From the NCBI GenBank assembly GCA_035079385.1, contig JAVHKY010000003.1, positions 27,853,501 to 27,917,500 of the forward strand: 64,000 bases of DNA, in the 5' to 3' direction. Within the stretch, counting starts at the first letter, position 1, and each line of letters starts with the position of its first letter. The notes under the pieces are model-generated. The model was not told the origin of the DNA. It ran no database searches and saw only the letters and a program-made list of their open reading frames with translations. Origin of the DNA: Aspidiotus rigidus. Lineage: Eukaryota > Arthropoda > Insecta > Hemiptera > Diaspididae. The position numbers were made by a program, and so were the translations under genes. Positions 46,685 to 58,490 of this stretch are shown piece by piece.

Positions 46685-48231
46685 TCAATGAGGTTGATTT
46701 AGGCTACGATAATGTCGCAATAAAGAAACTAAAATCGAATAAGACCAAGGGAGTAGACGGGATTGTAAATGAGCAATTGAAATATGGTGGAAATGAGTTG
46801 ATAAAAATTCTGACAACATTGTTTAATAAAATCTTGGACGTGGAAGGGTTCCAGAAGCCTGGAAAGTTTCAGAAATACTACTGATATACAAAAAAGGGGA
46901 CAAGCACAAAATAAGTAACTACAGACCAATTAGTATAACAGCTACAATAGCAAAAGTCTTTTCTAAAGTTATAGCTAATAGATTAAAACATATTCTAGAT
47001 GGCAAGCAACCTTGCGAACAGGCTGGTTTTAGAAAGGGGTATTCAACGATTGATCATTTGCATGTAATAAACCAGTTGGTAGAAAAGTCTACCGAGAGAG
47101 GAAGGAAAACACACCTAGCATTCATAGATTATACAAAAGCGTTTGATTCAGTAAATCACAGATATATGCTAAATGCACTAAAAATGCAGGGAGCCCCCAA
47201 AGGATATACAGACATTATAGAAGACATGTATACAAATGTTAAAACCAGAATAATAACAGACAAGACCGGGGAGTATTTCAATGTAGAAAAAGGAATAAAA
47301 CAGGGCGATCCTCTATCATCTCTTATATTTATAGCCGCATTGGAGGAAATTTTTAAGCAGCTACACTGGGATAATAAAGGAGTGAATATAAATTGGCAAA
47401 ATCTAAAGCATCTGCGATTTGCATTTGCAGACGATATAGTTCTTATAGCAAAAAGTATGGAAGAATTAGAAAGCATGATAAAGGAACTAGATGAGAAGGG
47501 GAAAGAGGCAGGCCTGGGAATAAACATTAAGAAGACGAAGATTTTATCCAATGGGAAAGAAAAAAGAAGGATAGAGATTGATGGACGGAGTATTGAGTTG
47601 ACAAATGAGGTAATATACCTAGGGCAATTAATAAGTACGAATAACAGAACTGATGAAGAGGTGGCTAGGAGGATCGCGCTGGCCTGGAAGAAATACTGGT
47701 CATTGAATAGAATTTTTAAAGGTCCATTCAGAAACAGTTATAAAAGCAACATTCTGAATAGTTGTATATTACCTACATTGGCGTATGGAGCCCAAACTTG
47801 GACAACAACAAAGAAATTGGAGAAAAAAATAAGGGTAACCTATAACTCAATGTTGCGGTCAATGACGAGTGTTAGAAGGAAAGATAGGGTTAGAACTTAG
47901 AATAAAAGATATGAAGAAAAAAGTCAAGAACAGTCGGGAATTCATTCATGAAATAAGGAAAAGAAAGTGGGACTGGGCGGGACACGTTGCTAGACTGAGG
48001 GATAAACTGGTTTCAGTGGGAAAAAAGAAAGAGGGGTGGACAAAAAACAAAATGGGAGGACGGGATAACCAAATTTATCAAAAATAAAAATTACGAAAGA
48101 GTGGCTAGGGACAGGCTCGAATGGTCGAGGTTGATCGAGGCCTATGCCCAGGATATGGGCCTATAATCATATGTATAATTAATTATACTATGTACTGGAT
48201 TAAAATAATAAAAGGCTATTTATTATTATTA
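46685..48231 (+). pseudogene. RTE-clade LINE, nearly complete RT with 3' (TTA)n tail
   Basis: The reading goes from VDLGYDNVAIKKLKSNKTKG, VDGIVNE through RVPEAWKVSEILLIYKKGDK, ISNYRPISITATIAKVF, HLAFIDYTKAFDSVNH (motif A Asp), IKQGDPLSSLIFIAALEEIF, LRFAFADDIVLIAKSMEEL (catalytic FADD), INIKKTKILSNG, YLGQLIS and NILNSCILPTLAYGAQTWTT to the RTE-typical KRKWDWAGHVARLRD and DRLEWSRLIEAYAQDMGL, with a stop at 48163-48165. Only three frameshifts are needed (about 46845, 47870-47890, 48045), so the copy is fairly young. The endonuclease domain is missing upstream. It ends in a TTATTATTATTA tail, where Helitron C is inserted. Confidence 0.9.
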
Positions 48232-49450
48232 CTAGCAAGTCTGGCGCGCCTACGGCGCGCCTCTTAGTTTTTTGTTTTTTCATTTTTATCTTATTCGAGA
48301 GCGCTATATAAACAGAAATAATTTTTAAAAATCTCGGTAAATTATCTAGATATTTCTACTTTGGATATTGAAAAAAAAAAAAAGTAGAAATTCTCCAGAC
48401 AACTTTTTTTTGGACCTGTATTCAAAATTTTTATGCAAACACAAAGTTCTTATGGCTACTTTTAATTCTGTTATTTAGGGTTTTGGGTAAGGTAGATACA
48501 TGAAACAAAGGGAGTAACTCTGGGGTTTAAGATTATTTGGAATTTCTTAGTTAGATACACTATTTTCTTTGTATCTTTTCATCTCATAGTTCAATTCAAT
48601 CTGCTTAGTTTTCTTTTCAAGCTTTTCTTCTTTCTTAATTTCATTCAATTTTGCACTCTTTCATTCTTTACATGTTCTTCCATACAAACTTTTTTTTTTT
48701 TTCTTTCTTTATCGTTTCCTGAGTCTTCCAAATTGTTCTCTGCCTCAGTATCACACTCTTCCAGTTTTCCCTCTCTTCCTATTCTTCTTTTTCAGTCCTC
48801 TGTATCCATCTCCTCCAATTATCCATATGGTGATCATTGATTCTACATGTCATCCTCTAATCTACAAATTAATGGAAGAAAAACGTTTCGATTCTAAGAT
48901 TAGTTCATTCATTTCCCTTTTTCTCTTTCACTTTTTTTCTACATAAGATTTTTTTTGAAATCTTGTGTGTATTATATGTTGACAGTATAATTTGTTACTA
49001 CAGTCGTTCCAATTTTCAGCGATGATTATTTCTTTGACCTCACTTTTTTACATGCAAATAATGTAACTCCTCCTATTTTCGAGTTGATTTAGTTGAGACT
49101 TTGAAAATCCCTTCCTTCATTTACCTTAATTAGAAAAAAATTTCTCAAGGCCTTCAATTTATTCCTTCGAGTCCACCCACCTCCAACTAACAGTTAGGTA
49201 CCTATTCTTGACATCGAGTCCTGATTTTTGTAATTCACTATTCTCTAGGGATTCTTCTGTTAAATCCTGATGATGTTAAGAGCATCTCCAGTTTTTTATG
49301 ATGTCAACTACCTAACCTAAATCGAGGTTCAATAGGAAACCTATTCCATAGGGGGAGGGATTTTTGAAAATTTTGGTGTCTCGCCGTCATTTACCTAGAA
49401 CGATGGTTGATATTTTTCCAAGTCCTTTTCCTGCCATATATATCTTGGAA

Positions 49451-50584
49451 TTAAACGAATCCGTTCCTTAAGGTTACGGCTATCCATCATAAACGAAAAA
49501 ACGAATACTCTACAGGGAGAGTAAACAAATGCAAACCGCAGAAAATAAAAACGAAGGGAGCGCTTTCGGTTAAACAACCATCTTCAAACCTGAAATGAAA
49601 GCAACTGACGAACGAATGAGAAGGAAGAGGTATTAAGATCGTCCGAACGAGAAATCACGGTGTGAATCATAAACCTGTTCGATCAAGCCATCTTCCGGAA
49701 TATACGAGTTGAGTATAGTGATACCGTCAGTGTTGAGGTGACGCAGTATCTCTATATTCTCGAGGGCGATACGTTTACGGTAGGAATTCTCCTTATGGAG
49801 GAGCTTTTCGGATCCCTCGCGGAAACTGTGGCCACTGTTAATCAAATGATCAGCGAAAGCTGACTCCCCTAAGCGTCCCTTCTTCCAAGACTTCAGGTGC
49901 TCAGCTACTCTAACTTTCATCTGGCGGCTGGTCTCACCAATATAAAAGCCTCCACAATCCTCACATTCCATCTTATAAACACCACTCCTTTCATCAACCG
50001 GTATGGGATCCTTCAGTCTCACAAACAACCTCTTGACTGTGGTGAGGTTGTAAAACGCGGGTCTGAAACCAAACGGGCGAAGGGCCCGACCCAATTGCTG
50101 GGAGAAATTCCCCAGGAATGGGAGACTGATCCAACGCAAACGGCGATCACGGATCGTGTCTCGGGGGAGGGAGGTGGTGGAATCAAGAAGGCTCCTCGTA
50201 ACTTTCCTCCGAACCATCACGTCAACGTCGACATTGACTCCATTCACTCTAGCCAGGTGTTTTATGGTAAGTAATTCTTTCTTAAAAGCAGATTGACTCA
50301 ACGGAATACGAGTCAGTCTGTGAACTAGGCTATGAAAAGGAGCCATCTTATGAGCAACAGGACCGAACGAACCACCGTGGACTAAAACATCGGTCGTAGT
50401 ATCTTTCCTGTAAATTCCAAACTTATGGATACCGTCTATTATAGAGATCGATAAATCCAAAAAGTTGATGGAAAATACCCCTATTTCCAACGTAAATTTG
50501 ATGGAAGGGTACCAGGAATTGAGATACCTCAGAAACTCACCAAGGAGATCTGGGTGACCAGTCCAGGTACATAGAACGTCATCA
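49451..50584 (-). mobile_element. PLE-6: 5'-truncated Penelope-like element inside Helitron C
   Basis: It is flanked by TGGAA duplications (49446-49450, 50585-50589), and the uninterrupted sequence is present in copy D near 54117-54135. The pol frame starts inside the RT active site (DDVLCTWTGHPDLLGEFLRY, without the preceding Tyr-Val). It then runs unbroken through YPSIKFTLEIGVFSINFLDL, LRWISLPFLGNFSQQLGRAL, VYKMECEDCGGFYIGETSRQ and ALENIEILRHLNTDG to the stop at 49633. The GIY-YIG nuclease with both signature halves and the catalytic Glu is intact. The first 33 residues of the long open frame are Helitron sequence. The 3' end carries 38 bp (49451-49488) absent from PLE-1. Confidence 0.92.
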
Positions 50585-51852
50585 TGGAAGTTGAAATTCT
50601 TCCATGTTCCTCTCTTAAAAAATATAGCTTGGAAGTTGAAAGTTTTTAAAGTTATCCACTTGTCATAATTGCATAGGTCGATGTACAAAATGCGTTTTCA
50701 ATTTCAACTCCTCTGATGGTTCAATTTTTTCCAAGTTCCTCTCCTGTCATAATAGCTCAATTCCCAATATTAAAAATCTTTTCAAATCTGACTCCTTTGA
50801 TATTGAAAATTTTTCCTATCCCTTATCTATCATAATAGAGCTCAAATGTCTCAATTTTTCCGAGTCCCTCCTGCTATAGTTGGCTTAATTTTCAAAATTT
50901 TATCAAATCTAATTCCTCTTTTTGGAACCCCTCCAATTTTGAATTCAATTCTCAATATCAAAACCAATCCTTCCCATAGAAGAGGATTTGGGAATTCCTT
51001 ATTCAACTTTATTAAACATGTGATTGTTTTCTATTACAGCCTTCAATTGAACTTCTTTTGGTTGAATCCTAGAAATCTGATTGGAAGCTTGAGAATCTAT
51101 CACCTTTTTTCCTGTCCTACTCTTCAAAATCAACATACTTCCTACAAAGTATTTTCTCAATTATCCTCTGACCTATGTAATCATTTCCAACACAGTTTCC
51201 AACTCTCGCAACTATCTGTGTTAGTCAGTTCCATTTTCCAAATATTTCAGTTGCTTTTCTTCTTCTACTTCTTACAATGGAAGTGATTTTTGATTCAAAA
51301 AGTTGATATTGATAAGGGATCATCATATTTTGGTGACTACTATTTTCTATTTTGCCTATTAGCTCTCTTTCATTAGATACTTTCCATCATTATGTGGACA
51401 TTTTGACGTCATTAGAACTTGTTGCCAAATTAATTATCCTTCAATTTGCGAAGTGCTAAATTGTATCGGATAAAATGAGGTATGAAGTGCAAAGAGAAGG
51501 TCGTTACCGTTATAACATTAGGCTTTAGCTATTTTTTAGCTTAATTGTATCGGGTAAATTAGGATTTCGTCTGAAGCCTTCCTCTAGGGAATTGAGGTAT
51601 GTTTTATGCGCTACTTTTATTCCATTCTTCAGGGTTTTCCGAAACTCTTTATACTTGTTGATATTATTTTTGGTAATATTCTTTTTCAACTTTCGTTGTG
51701 CCCTTTTCTTAGAATCGTACCCCCTACTTTTCCTGAATACATCCCTCTCAATTTCTCACATGATGTGTCTATAGTTGGAATTCTGATTAGGTTTAAGCTC
51801 ACACTTTTCTACGCTCATCTGTACAAAACGTATCTTTTATTTGATTCTCAGT

Positions 51853-52025
51853 CAGGGGCGGATTTACGGGTACATTTTTGGGGGGAACTTCCATTGTTCT
51901 AAAATTTTTTTCCTCGCAAATATAGTCAAATTGAACAATTTCAGTCTTTTTTGGAGGTTTTTTTTTTTTTTTTTTGGGGGGGGGGGGGCGGTCCCCCTGT
52001 CCCCCCCCCCGTGAATCCGCCCCTG
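51853..52025. mobile_element. MITE in Helitron C, 173 bp, TCAGT duplication
   Basis: The ends CAGGGGCGGATTTACGGG and CCCGTGAATCCGCCCCTG are inverted repeats with one mismatch. TCAGT lies at 51848-51852 and 52026-52030, and copy D (about 55434-55445) shows the empty site. The interior is a T-run, a G-run and a C-run. The TIR type suggests hAT relatives, though the duplication is only 5 bp. Confidence 0.85.
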
Positions 52026-53841
52026 TCAGTTCACATCGGTTGCCCTCAACATGATCAAACTGATTGCGCGCCTAAAAACTGCACCCTTTCACCCAAAATT
52101 AAGGACCCCACCTTGTAACTACGTACTTACAACCATAAAAACTTCATTATTTCTTAATCCTAGCTTAATTCTTGTATCACTCACATAAAAAAACAACCCT
52201 GCAACAAACTTGGAATCATTAAAAGTTAACCTATCCTCAGTCTTCAGCGAACAGAAATTCCCACCATAAAGAGGTTATTTTCGCTCGATATAGAATTGGT
52301 CACTCTCAACTTGAACATTCTCATCTCCTCCTGGGTTTCCATGCTCTACCTTCATGTAAATCTTATTATGCAGATAATTTGACGATCTATCATCTTTTTT
52401 CCTGTCCTACTCTCGAAAATCAACGTACTTCCCACAATATAATCTCAGTCTCATCCTCTGTCCCATGTAATCATTCCCAACACGGTTTCCAACTCCCGCA
52501 ACTACCTATGGTACTCAATTACTCCAACTTATACATATCCATTTTCTTTCTCCTGCCTTAAAATTTGAGTCCAATACTCTCCGAATAAATTGAACGCTCA
52601 ATCTGGCAAAAACAATTTAGGATACGATATAAGCAATCAGGGTGACGTTTTTCAGAAATGATAAGGTACCGTGAAAAAAAAAAAAACAAAAAACAAAAGT
52701 CACCATTAATTCTAAGAAAAAAAATTCTCTTAAATTGTAAAATAAATCCAATACCCTTTGGATGCTCTGTTGATCACTTTTCTTACTTTCTCTGAGCACA
52801 ATACAGTAGGTAATTGACGTTATTCTCCGAGCACAATACAGTAATTGACGTGAAATTTATTTAAGGATCAGTGTGTCAGAAACGTAATTATAATCTTGTC
52901 ACAGTATGATAATTGACGTCGGATGCGATAACAGGAAAATGGAGAACTTTTACACGCACGTTTGTGATAAGCACGTTTGTGATAATGAATCGTTGCACTT
53001 AAATAACCAATAATTAATTTTCTATTTTCTATTTTGCCTGTTAACCTTCAGTCGCTGTGACGTCATTAGAATTTCACGAATATTTTTTCTTATAATTTGC
53101 TAGGCAATTCATATATATAGTAATAGAATACACGCGTTAGCTATTTTTTAGCTAAATTGTATCGGGCAAATCAGGAATGAGAGGCAAAGGGTCATTTAGC
53201 TTTTTAGTATATTAGATTATTACTAGCAAGTCCGGCGCGCCTACGGCGCGCCTCTTAGTTTTTTGTTTTTTCATTTTTATCTTATTCGAGAGCGCTATAT
53301 AAACAGGAATAATTTTTAAAAATCTCGGTAAATTATCTAGATATTTCTACTTTGGATATTGAAAAAAAAAAAAAGTAGAAATTCTCCAGACAACTTTTTT
53401 TTGGCCCATAGTTCAATTCAATCTGCTTAGTTTTCTTTTCAAGCTTTTCTTCTTTCTTAATTTCATTCAATTTTGCACTCTTTCATTCTTTACTTGTTCT
53501 TCCATACAACCTTTTTTTTTTTTTTTCTTTCTTTATCGTTTCCTGAGTCTTCCAAATTGTTCTCTGCCTCAGTATCACACTCTTCCATAATGTAACTCCT
53601 CCTATTTTCGAGTTGATTTAGTTGAGACTTTGAAAATCCCTTCCTTCATTTACCTTAATTAGAAAAAAATTTCTCAAGGCCTTCAATTTATTCCTTCGAG
53701 TCCACCCACCTCCAACTAACAGTTAGGTATTCTTGACATCGAGTCCTGATTTTTGTAATTCACTATTCTCTAGGGATTCTTCTGTTAAATCCTGATGATG
53801 TTAAGAGCATTTCCAGTTTTTTATGATGTCAACTACCTAAC

Positions 53842-53985
53842 CCCGATATGCCAAAATATAATTTCTCTAAGCTCTTTCAAATCTCCCATTCACTGTGTCA
53901 TACTTTCCGATCGACTCAAAAACTCCCAAAACGTAAAAACTGACCCAAATTATGGAGGCATTATACCTAATAACCCGATATGCCA
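53842..53985. mobile_element. 144-bp insert with 12-bp terminal direct repeats
   Basis: It begins and ends with CCCGATATGCCA in the same orientation and is flanked by CTAAC (53837-53841, 53986-53990). The other Helitron-1 copies lack it (for example 49310-49320). It could be a tiny retro- or satellite-derived insert; the class is unknown. Confidence 0.6.
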
Positions 53986-54074
53986 CTAACCTAAATTGAG
54001 GTTCAATAGGAAACCTATTCCATAGGGGGAGGGATTTTTGAAAATTTTGGTGTCTCGCCATCATTTACCTAGAA

Positions 54075-54420
54075 CAATGGTTGATATTTTTCCAAGTCCT
54101 TTTCCTGTCATATATATCTTGGAAGTTGAAATTCTTCCATGTTCCTCTCTTAAAAAATATAGCTTGGAAGTTGAAAGTTTTTAAAGTTATCCAGTCCACT
54201 TGTCATAATTGCATAGGTCGATGTACAAAATGCGTTTTCAATTTCAACTCCTCTGATGGTTCAATTTTTTCCAAGTTCCTCTCCTGTCATATATAGCTCA
54301 ATTCCCAATATTAAAAATCTTTTCAAATCTGACTCCTTTGATATTGAAAATTTTTCCTATCCCTTATCTATCATAATAGAGCTCAAATGTCTCAATTTTT
54401 CCGAGTCCCTTTTGCTATAG
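54075..54420 (+). repeat. Degenerate 45-bp-unit array inside Helitron-1 copy D
   Basis: The best unit, about 54263-54302, reads CAATTTTTTCCAAGTTCCTC then TCCTGTCATATATAGCTCAA, an almost exact match to the 61.86-63.60 kb monomer. Weaker units precede and follow it (54085-54125, 54345-54385, 54390-54425). Confidence 0.75.
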
Positions 54421-56911
54421 TTGGCTTAATTTTCAAAATTTTATCAAATCTAATTCCTCTTTTTGGAACCCCTCCAATTTTGAATTCAATTCTCAATATC
54501 AAAACCAATCCGTCCCATAGAAGAGGATGTGGGAATTCCTTATTCAACTTTATTAAACATGTGATTGTTTTCTATTACAGCCTTCAATTGAACTTCTTTT
54601 GGTTGAATCCTAGAAATCTGATTGGAAGCTTCATTACAATCCTTACTATCTTATTATACAGATAATCTGAGAATCTATCACCTTTTTTCCTGTTCTACTC
54701 TTCAAAATCAACATACTTCCTACAAAGTATTTTCTCAATTATCCTCTGACCTGTGTAATCATTTCCAACACAGTTTCCAGCTCTCGCAACTACCTGTGTT
54801 AGTCAGTTCCATTTTCCAAATATTTCAGTTGCTTTTCTTCTTCTACTTCTTACAATGGAAGTGATTTTTGATTCAAAAAGTTAATATTGATAAGGGATCA
54901 TCATATTTTGGTGACTACTATTTTCTATTTTGCCTATTAGCTCTCCTTCATTAGATACTTTCCATCATTATGTGGACATTTGGACGTCATTAGAACTTTT
55001 TGCCAAATTAATTATCCTTCAATTTGCGAAGTGCTAAATTGTATCGGATAAAATGAGGTACGAAGTGCAAAGAGAAGGTCGTTACTGTTATAATATTAGG
55101 CTTTAGCTATTTTTTAGCTTAATTGTATCGGGTAAATTAGGTATGTGATGGATTTCGTCTGAAGCCTTCTTCTAGGGAACTGAGGTATGTTTTATGCGCT
55201 ACTTTATTCCATTCTTCAGGGTTTTCCGAAACTCTTCATACTTGTTGATATTATTTATGATAATATTCTTTTTCAACTTTCGTTGTGCCCTTTTCTTAGA
55301 ATCGTACCCCCTACTTTTCCTGAATACATCCCTCTCAATTTCTCACATGATGTGTCTATAGTTGGAATTCTGATTAGGTTTAAGCTCACACTTTTCTACG
55401 CTCATCTGTACAAAACGTATCTTTTATTTGATTCTCAGTTCACATCGGTTGCCCTCAATATGATCAAACTGATTGCGCGCCTAAAAACTGCACTTTTTCA
55501 CCCAAAATTAAGGACCCCACCTTGTAACTACGTACTTACGACCATAAAAACTTTCATTATTTCTTAATCCTAGCTTAATTCTTGTATCACTCACATAAAA
55601 AAACAACCCTGCAACAAACTTGGAATCATTAAAAGTTAACCTATCCTCAGTCTTCAGCGAACAGAAATTCCCACCATAAAGAGGTTATTTTTGCTCGATA
55701 TAGAATTGGTCACTCTCAACTTGAACATTCTCATCTCCTCCTGGGTTTCCATGCTCTACCTTCATGTAAATCTTATTATGCAGATAATCTGACAATCTAT
55801 CATCTTTTTTCCTGTCCTACTCTCCAAAATCAACGTACTTCCCACAATATAATCTCAGTCTCATCCTCTGTCCGATGTAATCATTCCCAACACGGTTTCC
55901 AACTCCCGCAACTACCTATGGTACTTAATTACTCCAACTTATACATATCCATTTTCTTTCTCCTGCCTTAAAATTTGAGTACCACCATCTGACTCAATTG
56001 CTACCTCTTCTTCCAATCATCTTCCCTATCCTCACGTTCTTTTCGTTTGTTTCTCACTCCACTCCAGTTATTCTTATTTTCAGAATACAACCATAATACC
56101 ATTTTACAAATATTTTAATCGCTTTTCTTCTTCTACTTCTTACAATTGAAGTGATTTTTATTCAAAAAGTTGACACTACTATTTTCTATTTTACCTGTTG
56201 GCTCTCCTTCATTAGATACTTATATTATCATTATAATTATATGGACATTGTGACATCATTAAAACTTTTTGTCGAATTCATTTTTCTTATCTCACGTCCA
56301 AGAAAGTTAGCCACCTTTTATCGAGACTTTGGACATCTAACCTGAGGTGAGGTTGTTTAAAGAGGCGAGGTAATCGATGTAAGGTTGAATCGTTGTTACG
56401 TTTTATTTTGCTAGGCAATTCATTTTACGCAGATAGATAAATTCGATGCTCGATGTAGAATTGAATTGTTTTTTTTTTTTTTCTTCCTTCAAATTTGCTA
56501 GGTAATTCATTTTACTCTTATATCTATATACAGTAATAGAATGCACGTATAATATTCGGTTTTAGCTATTTTTTAGCTAAATTGTATCGGGTAAATTAGG
56601 TATGAATCGCGGTGAGGAAAAGGGCACAGTTTTTAGTATTATAAAATGGAGAACTTTTACACGCACGTTTGTGGTAATGAATCGTTGCACTTAAATAACC
56701 AATAATTATTAATTTTCTATTTTCTATTTTGCCTGTTAACCTTCAGTCGCTGTGACGTCATTAGAATTTCACGAATATTTTTTCTTATAATTTGCTAGGC
56801 AATTCATATATATAGTAATAGAATACACGCGTTAGCTATTTTTTAGCTAAATTGTATCGGGCAAATCAGGAATGAGAGGCAAAGGGTCATTTAGCTTTTT
56901 AGTATATTAGA

Positions 56912-58034
56912 TTAATGTTGAATTACACCTCCGTCTGTAATCATCAGATTAAGAATATCGTCTACCACCTTTTCCCGTTTGCACTTGTTAGGCATTTTCT
57001 TGCTCCTTCTTTTTCATTTGTATGTCAGTTCAGTTTCACACTTTAAGATGATATGTTTATTGAAAGCGCTTGTACGTGTATTAGCATAATAAAAATACGA
57101 ATTCAAATAATTTTGTCATGTTTCAATCAGCCGTCAGAAGGATGCTGGAATCCACAGGAAATGGGGAGAAGTTGACTTGAAGATCGCACCGAATAGAGAG
57201 GTACAGCCGCTTGAAAACTACGGCGTCGTATAAAGCAAACCTAGGAGGCATAAAAAATCTACGTATAACCTGCCCCGAATGTGGTAAAGAATTTTAATGG
57301 TCACCCATGAGTGGATACGCAGCAGTGATGGATGACAACAATGATACGTAAGAGGGACCGGAAAATTTTCGACATCAATCCAATTTCAGTGGAGAGAACC
57401 TGATGGGGATTGACAGAATTGAATCAATACATTCTCGAATTTTATCTTCATGGCTGTACTTATTTAAAGGGCTGTACATTACCCTTTTAAATTGACAGAA
57501 TTCTAAGCTTCGATCCCTATTTCGCCCTTTGGAAACAACGACCTTTTTTCTCCACGGAAAACTTCGGGCTTCGCGCCCTCAAGTAAGAATCGATAGGCCT
57601 ATTTCTGAAGTTTGTAGATAGTTGCACCACTTTTCAAATTGAAATGGAACATGTATGTGACATCTTACCCCCTCCTTCCGACAAGCGGCAAAAAGCATGG
57701 AACAATCAAGAGAAACTTGAAATGGATGATGTGTCTTCTTCTTCTCTCGAAGGAAAAGAAAGTGAAGGCGATAGCGGGTTCCCGGGTCTCTCTTTTTTTC
57801 CCCCTTTTCTTTTTTTCCGTCCTCTCACTTATTCCTTCCTTTTTTTTTCATTTTTTTTAGAGACGAAAGAGCTGCCCTCTTCTCCCCCTCTCTAAGTTTT
57901 TTCTCTTGAGCAAAAAGAGGAGGAGGGACTCGAGGGGGGAGATTTGAAACTCTTTCACCTCCCCTCTCGCCCCTCTTTCTCCTCCCTTTTTCCAATTAAT
58001 GAGAAGAAAACCAAGAGGGGGGAAGGGGGTCGAA
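56912..58034. other. No confirmed gene
   Basis: Just outside Helitron D, a - strand ATG at about 56992 opens MPNKCKREKVVDDILNLMIT, DGGVIQ and runs into the Helitron. It may be the start of a disrupted gene, but it is too short to name. Around 57355 there is one 45-bp-family unit. From 57770 to 58034 the sequence is pyrimidine/purine-skewed low-complexity DNA leading into the palindrome. Confidence 0.4.

Positions 58035-58490
<456 letters not shown>

Larger units (their letters stand above)
48232..53216 (-). mobile_element. Helitron-1 copy C (long variant) with nested PLE and MITE
   Basis: On the - strand it starts TCTAATATACTAAAAAGC at 53216 and ends with the GGCGCGCC hairpin and GACTTGCTAG at 48232, with A before and T after. 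It has the two segments deleted from copies B and D (about 48415-48590, 48780-49065), so it is a long variant like A. It is interrupted by PLE-6 (49451-50584) and a MITE (51853-52025). A stretch near the 5' end (about 52573-52880) differs from copies A and D, so the 5' region is mosaic. Non-autonomous. Confidence 0.9.
53223..56911 (-). mobile_element. Helitron-1 copy D (short variant)
   Basis: It starts TCTAATATACTAAAAAGC at 56911 on the - strand and ends at the GGCGCGCC hairpin and CTAG at 53223. It is separated from copy C by only TTATTA. It shares copy B's two deletions (joined at about 53404 and 53587). It carries a 144-bp private insert at 53842-53985. It has no Rep/Hel. It holds the uninterrupted target sites for PLE-6 and the MITE of copy C. 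Confidence 0.92.

Noticed and set aside
49897..50274. 125-residue + strand frame
   Set aside because: It is antisense to the intact PLE-6 linker and nuclease and has no domain of its own.
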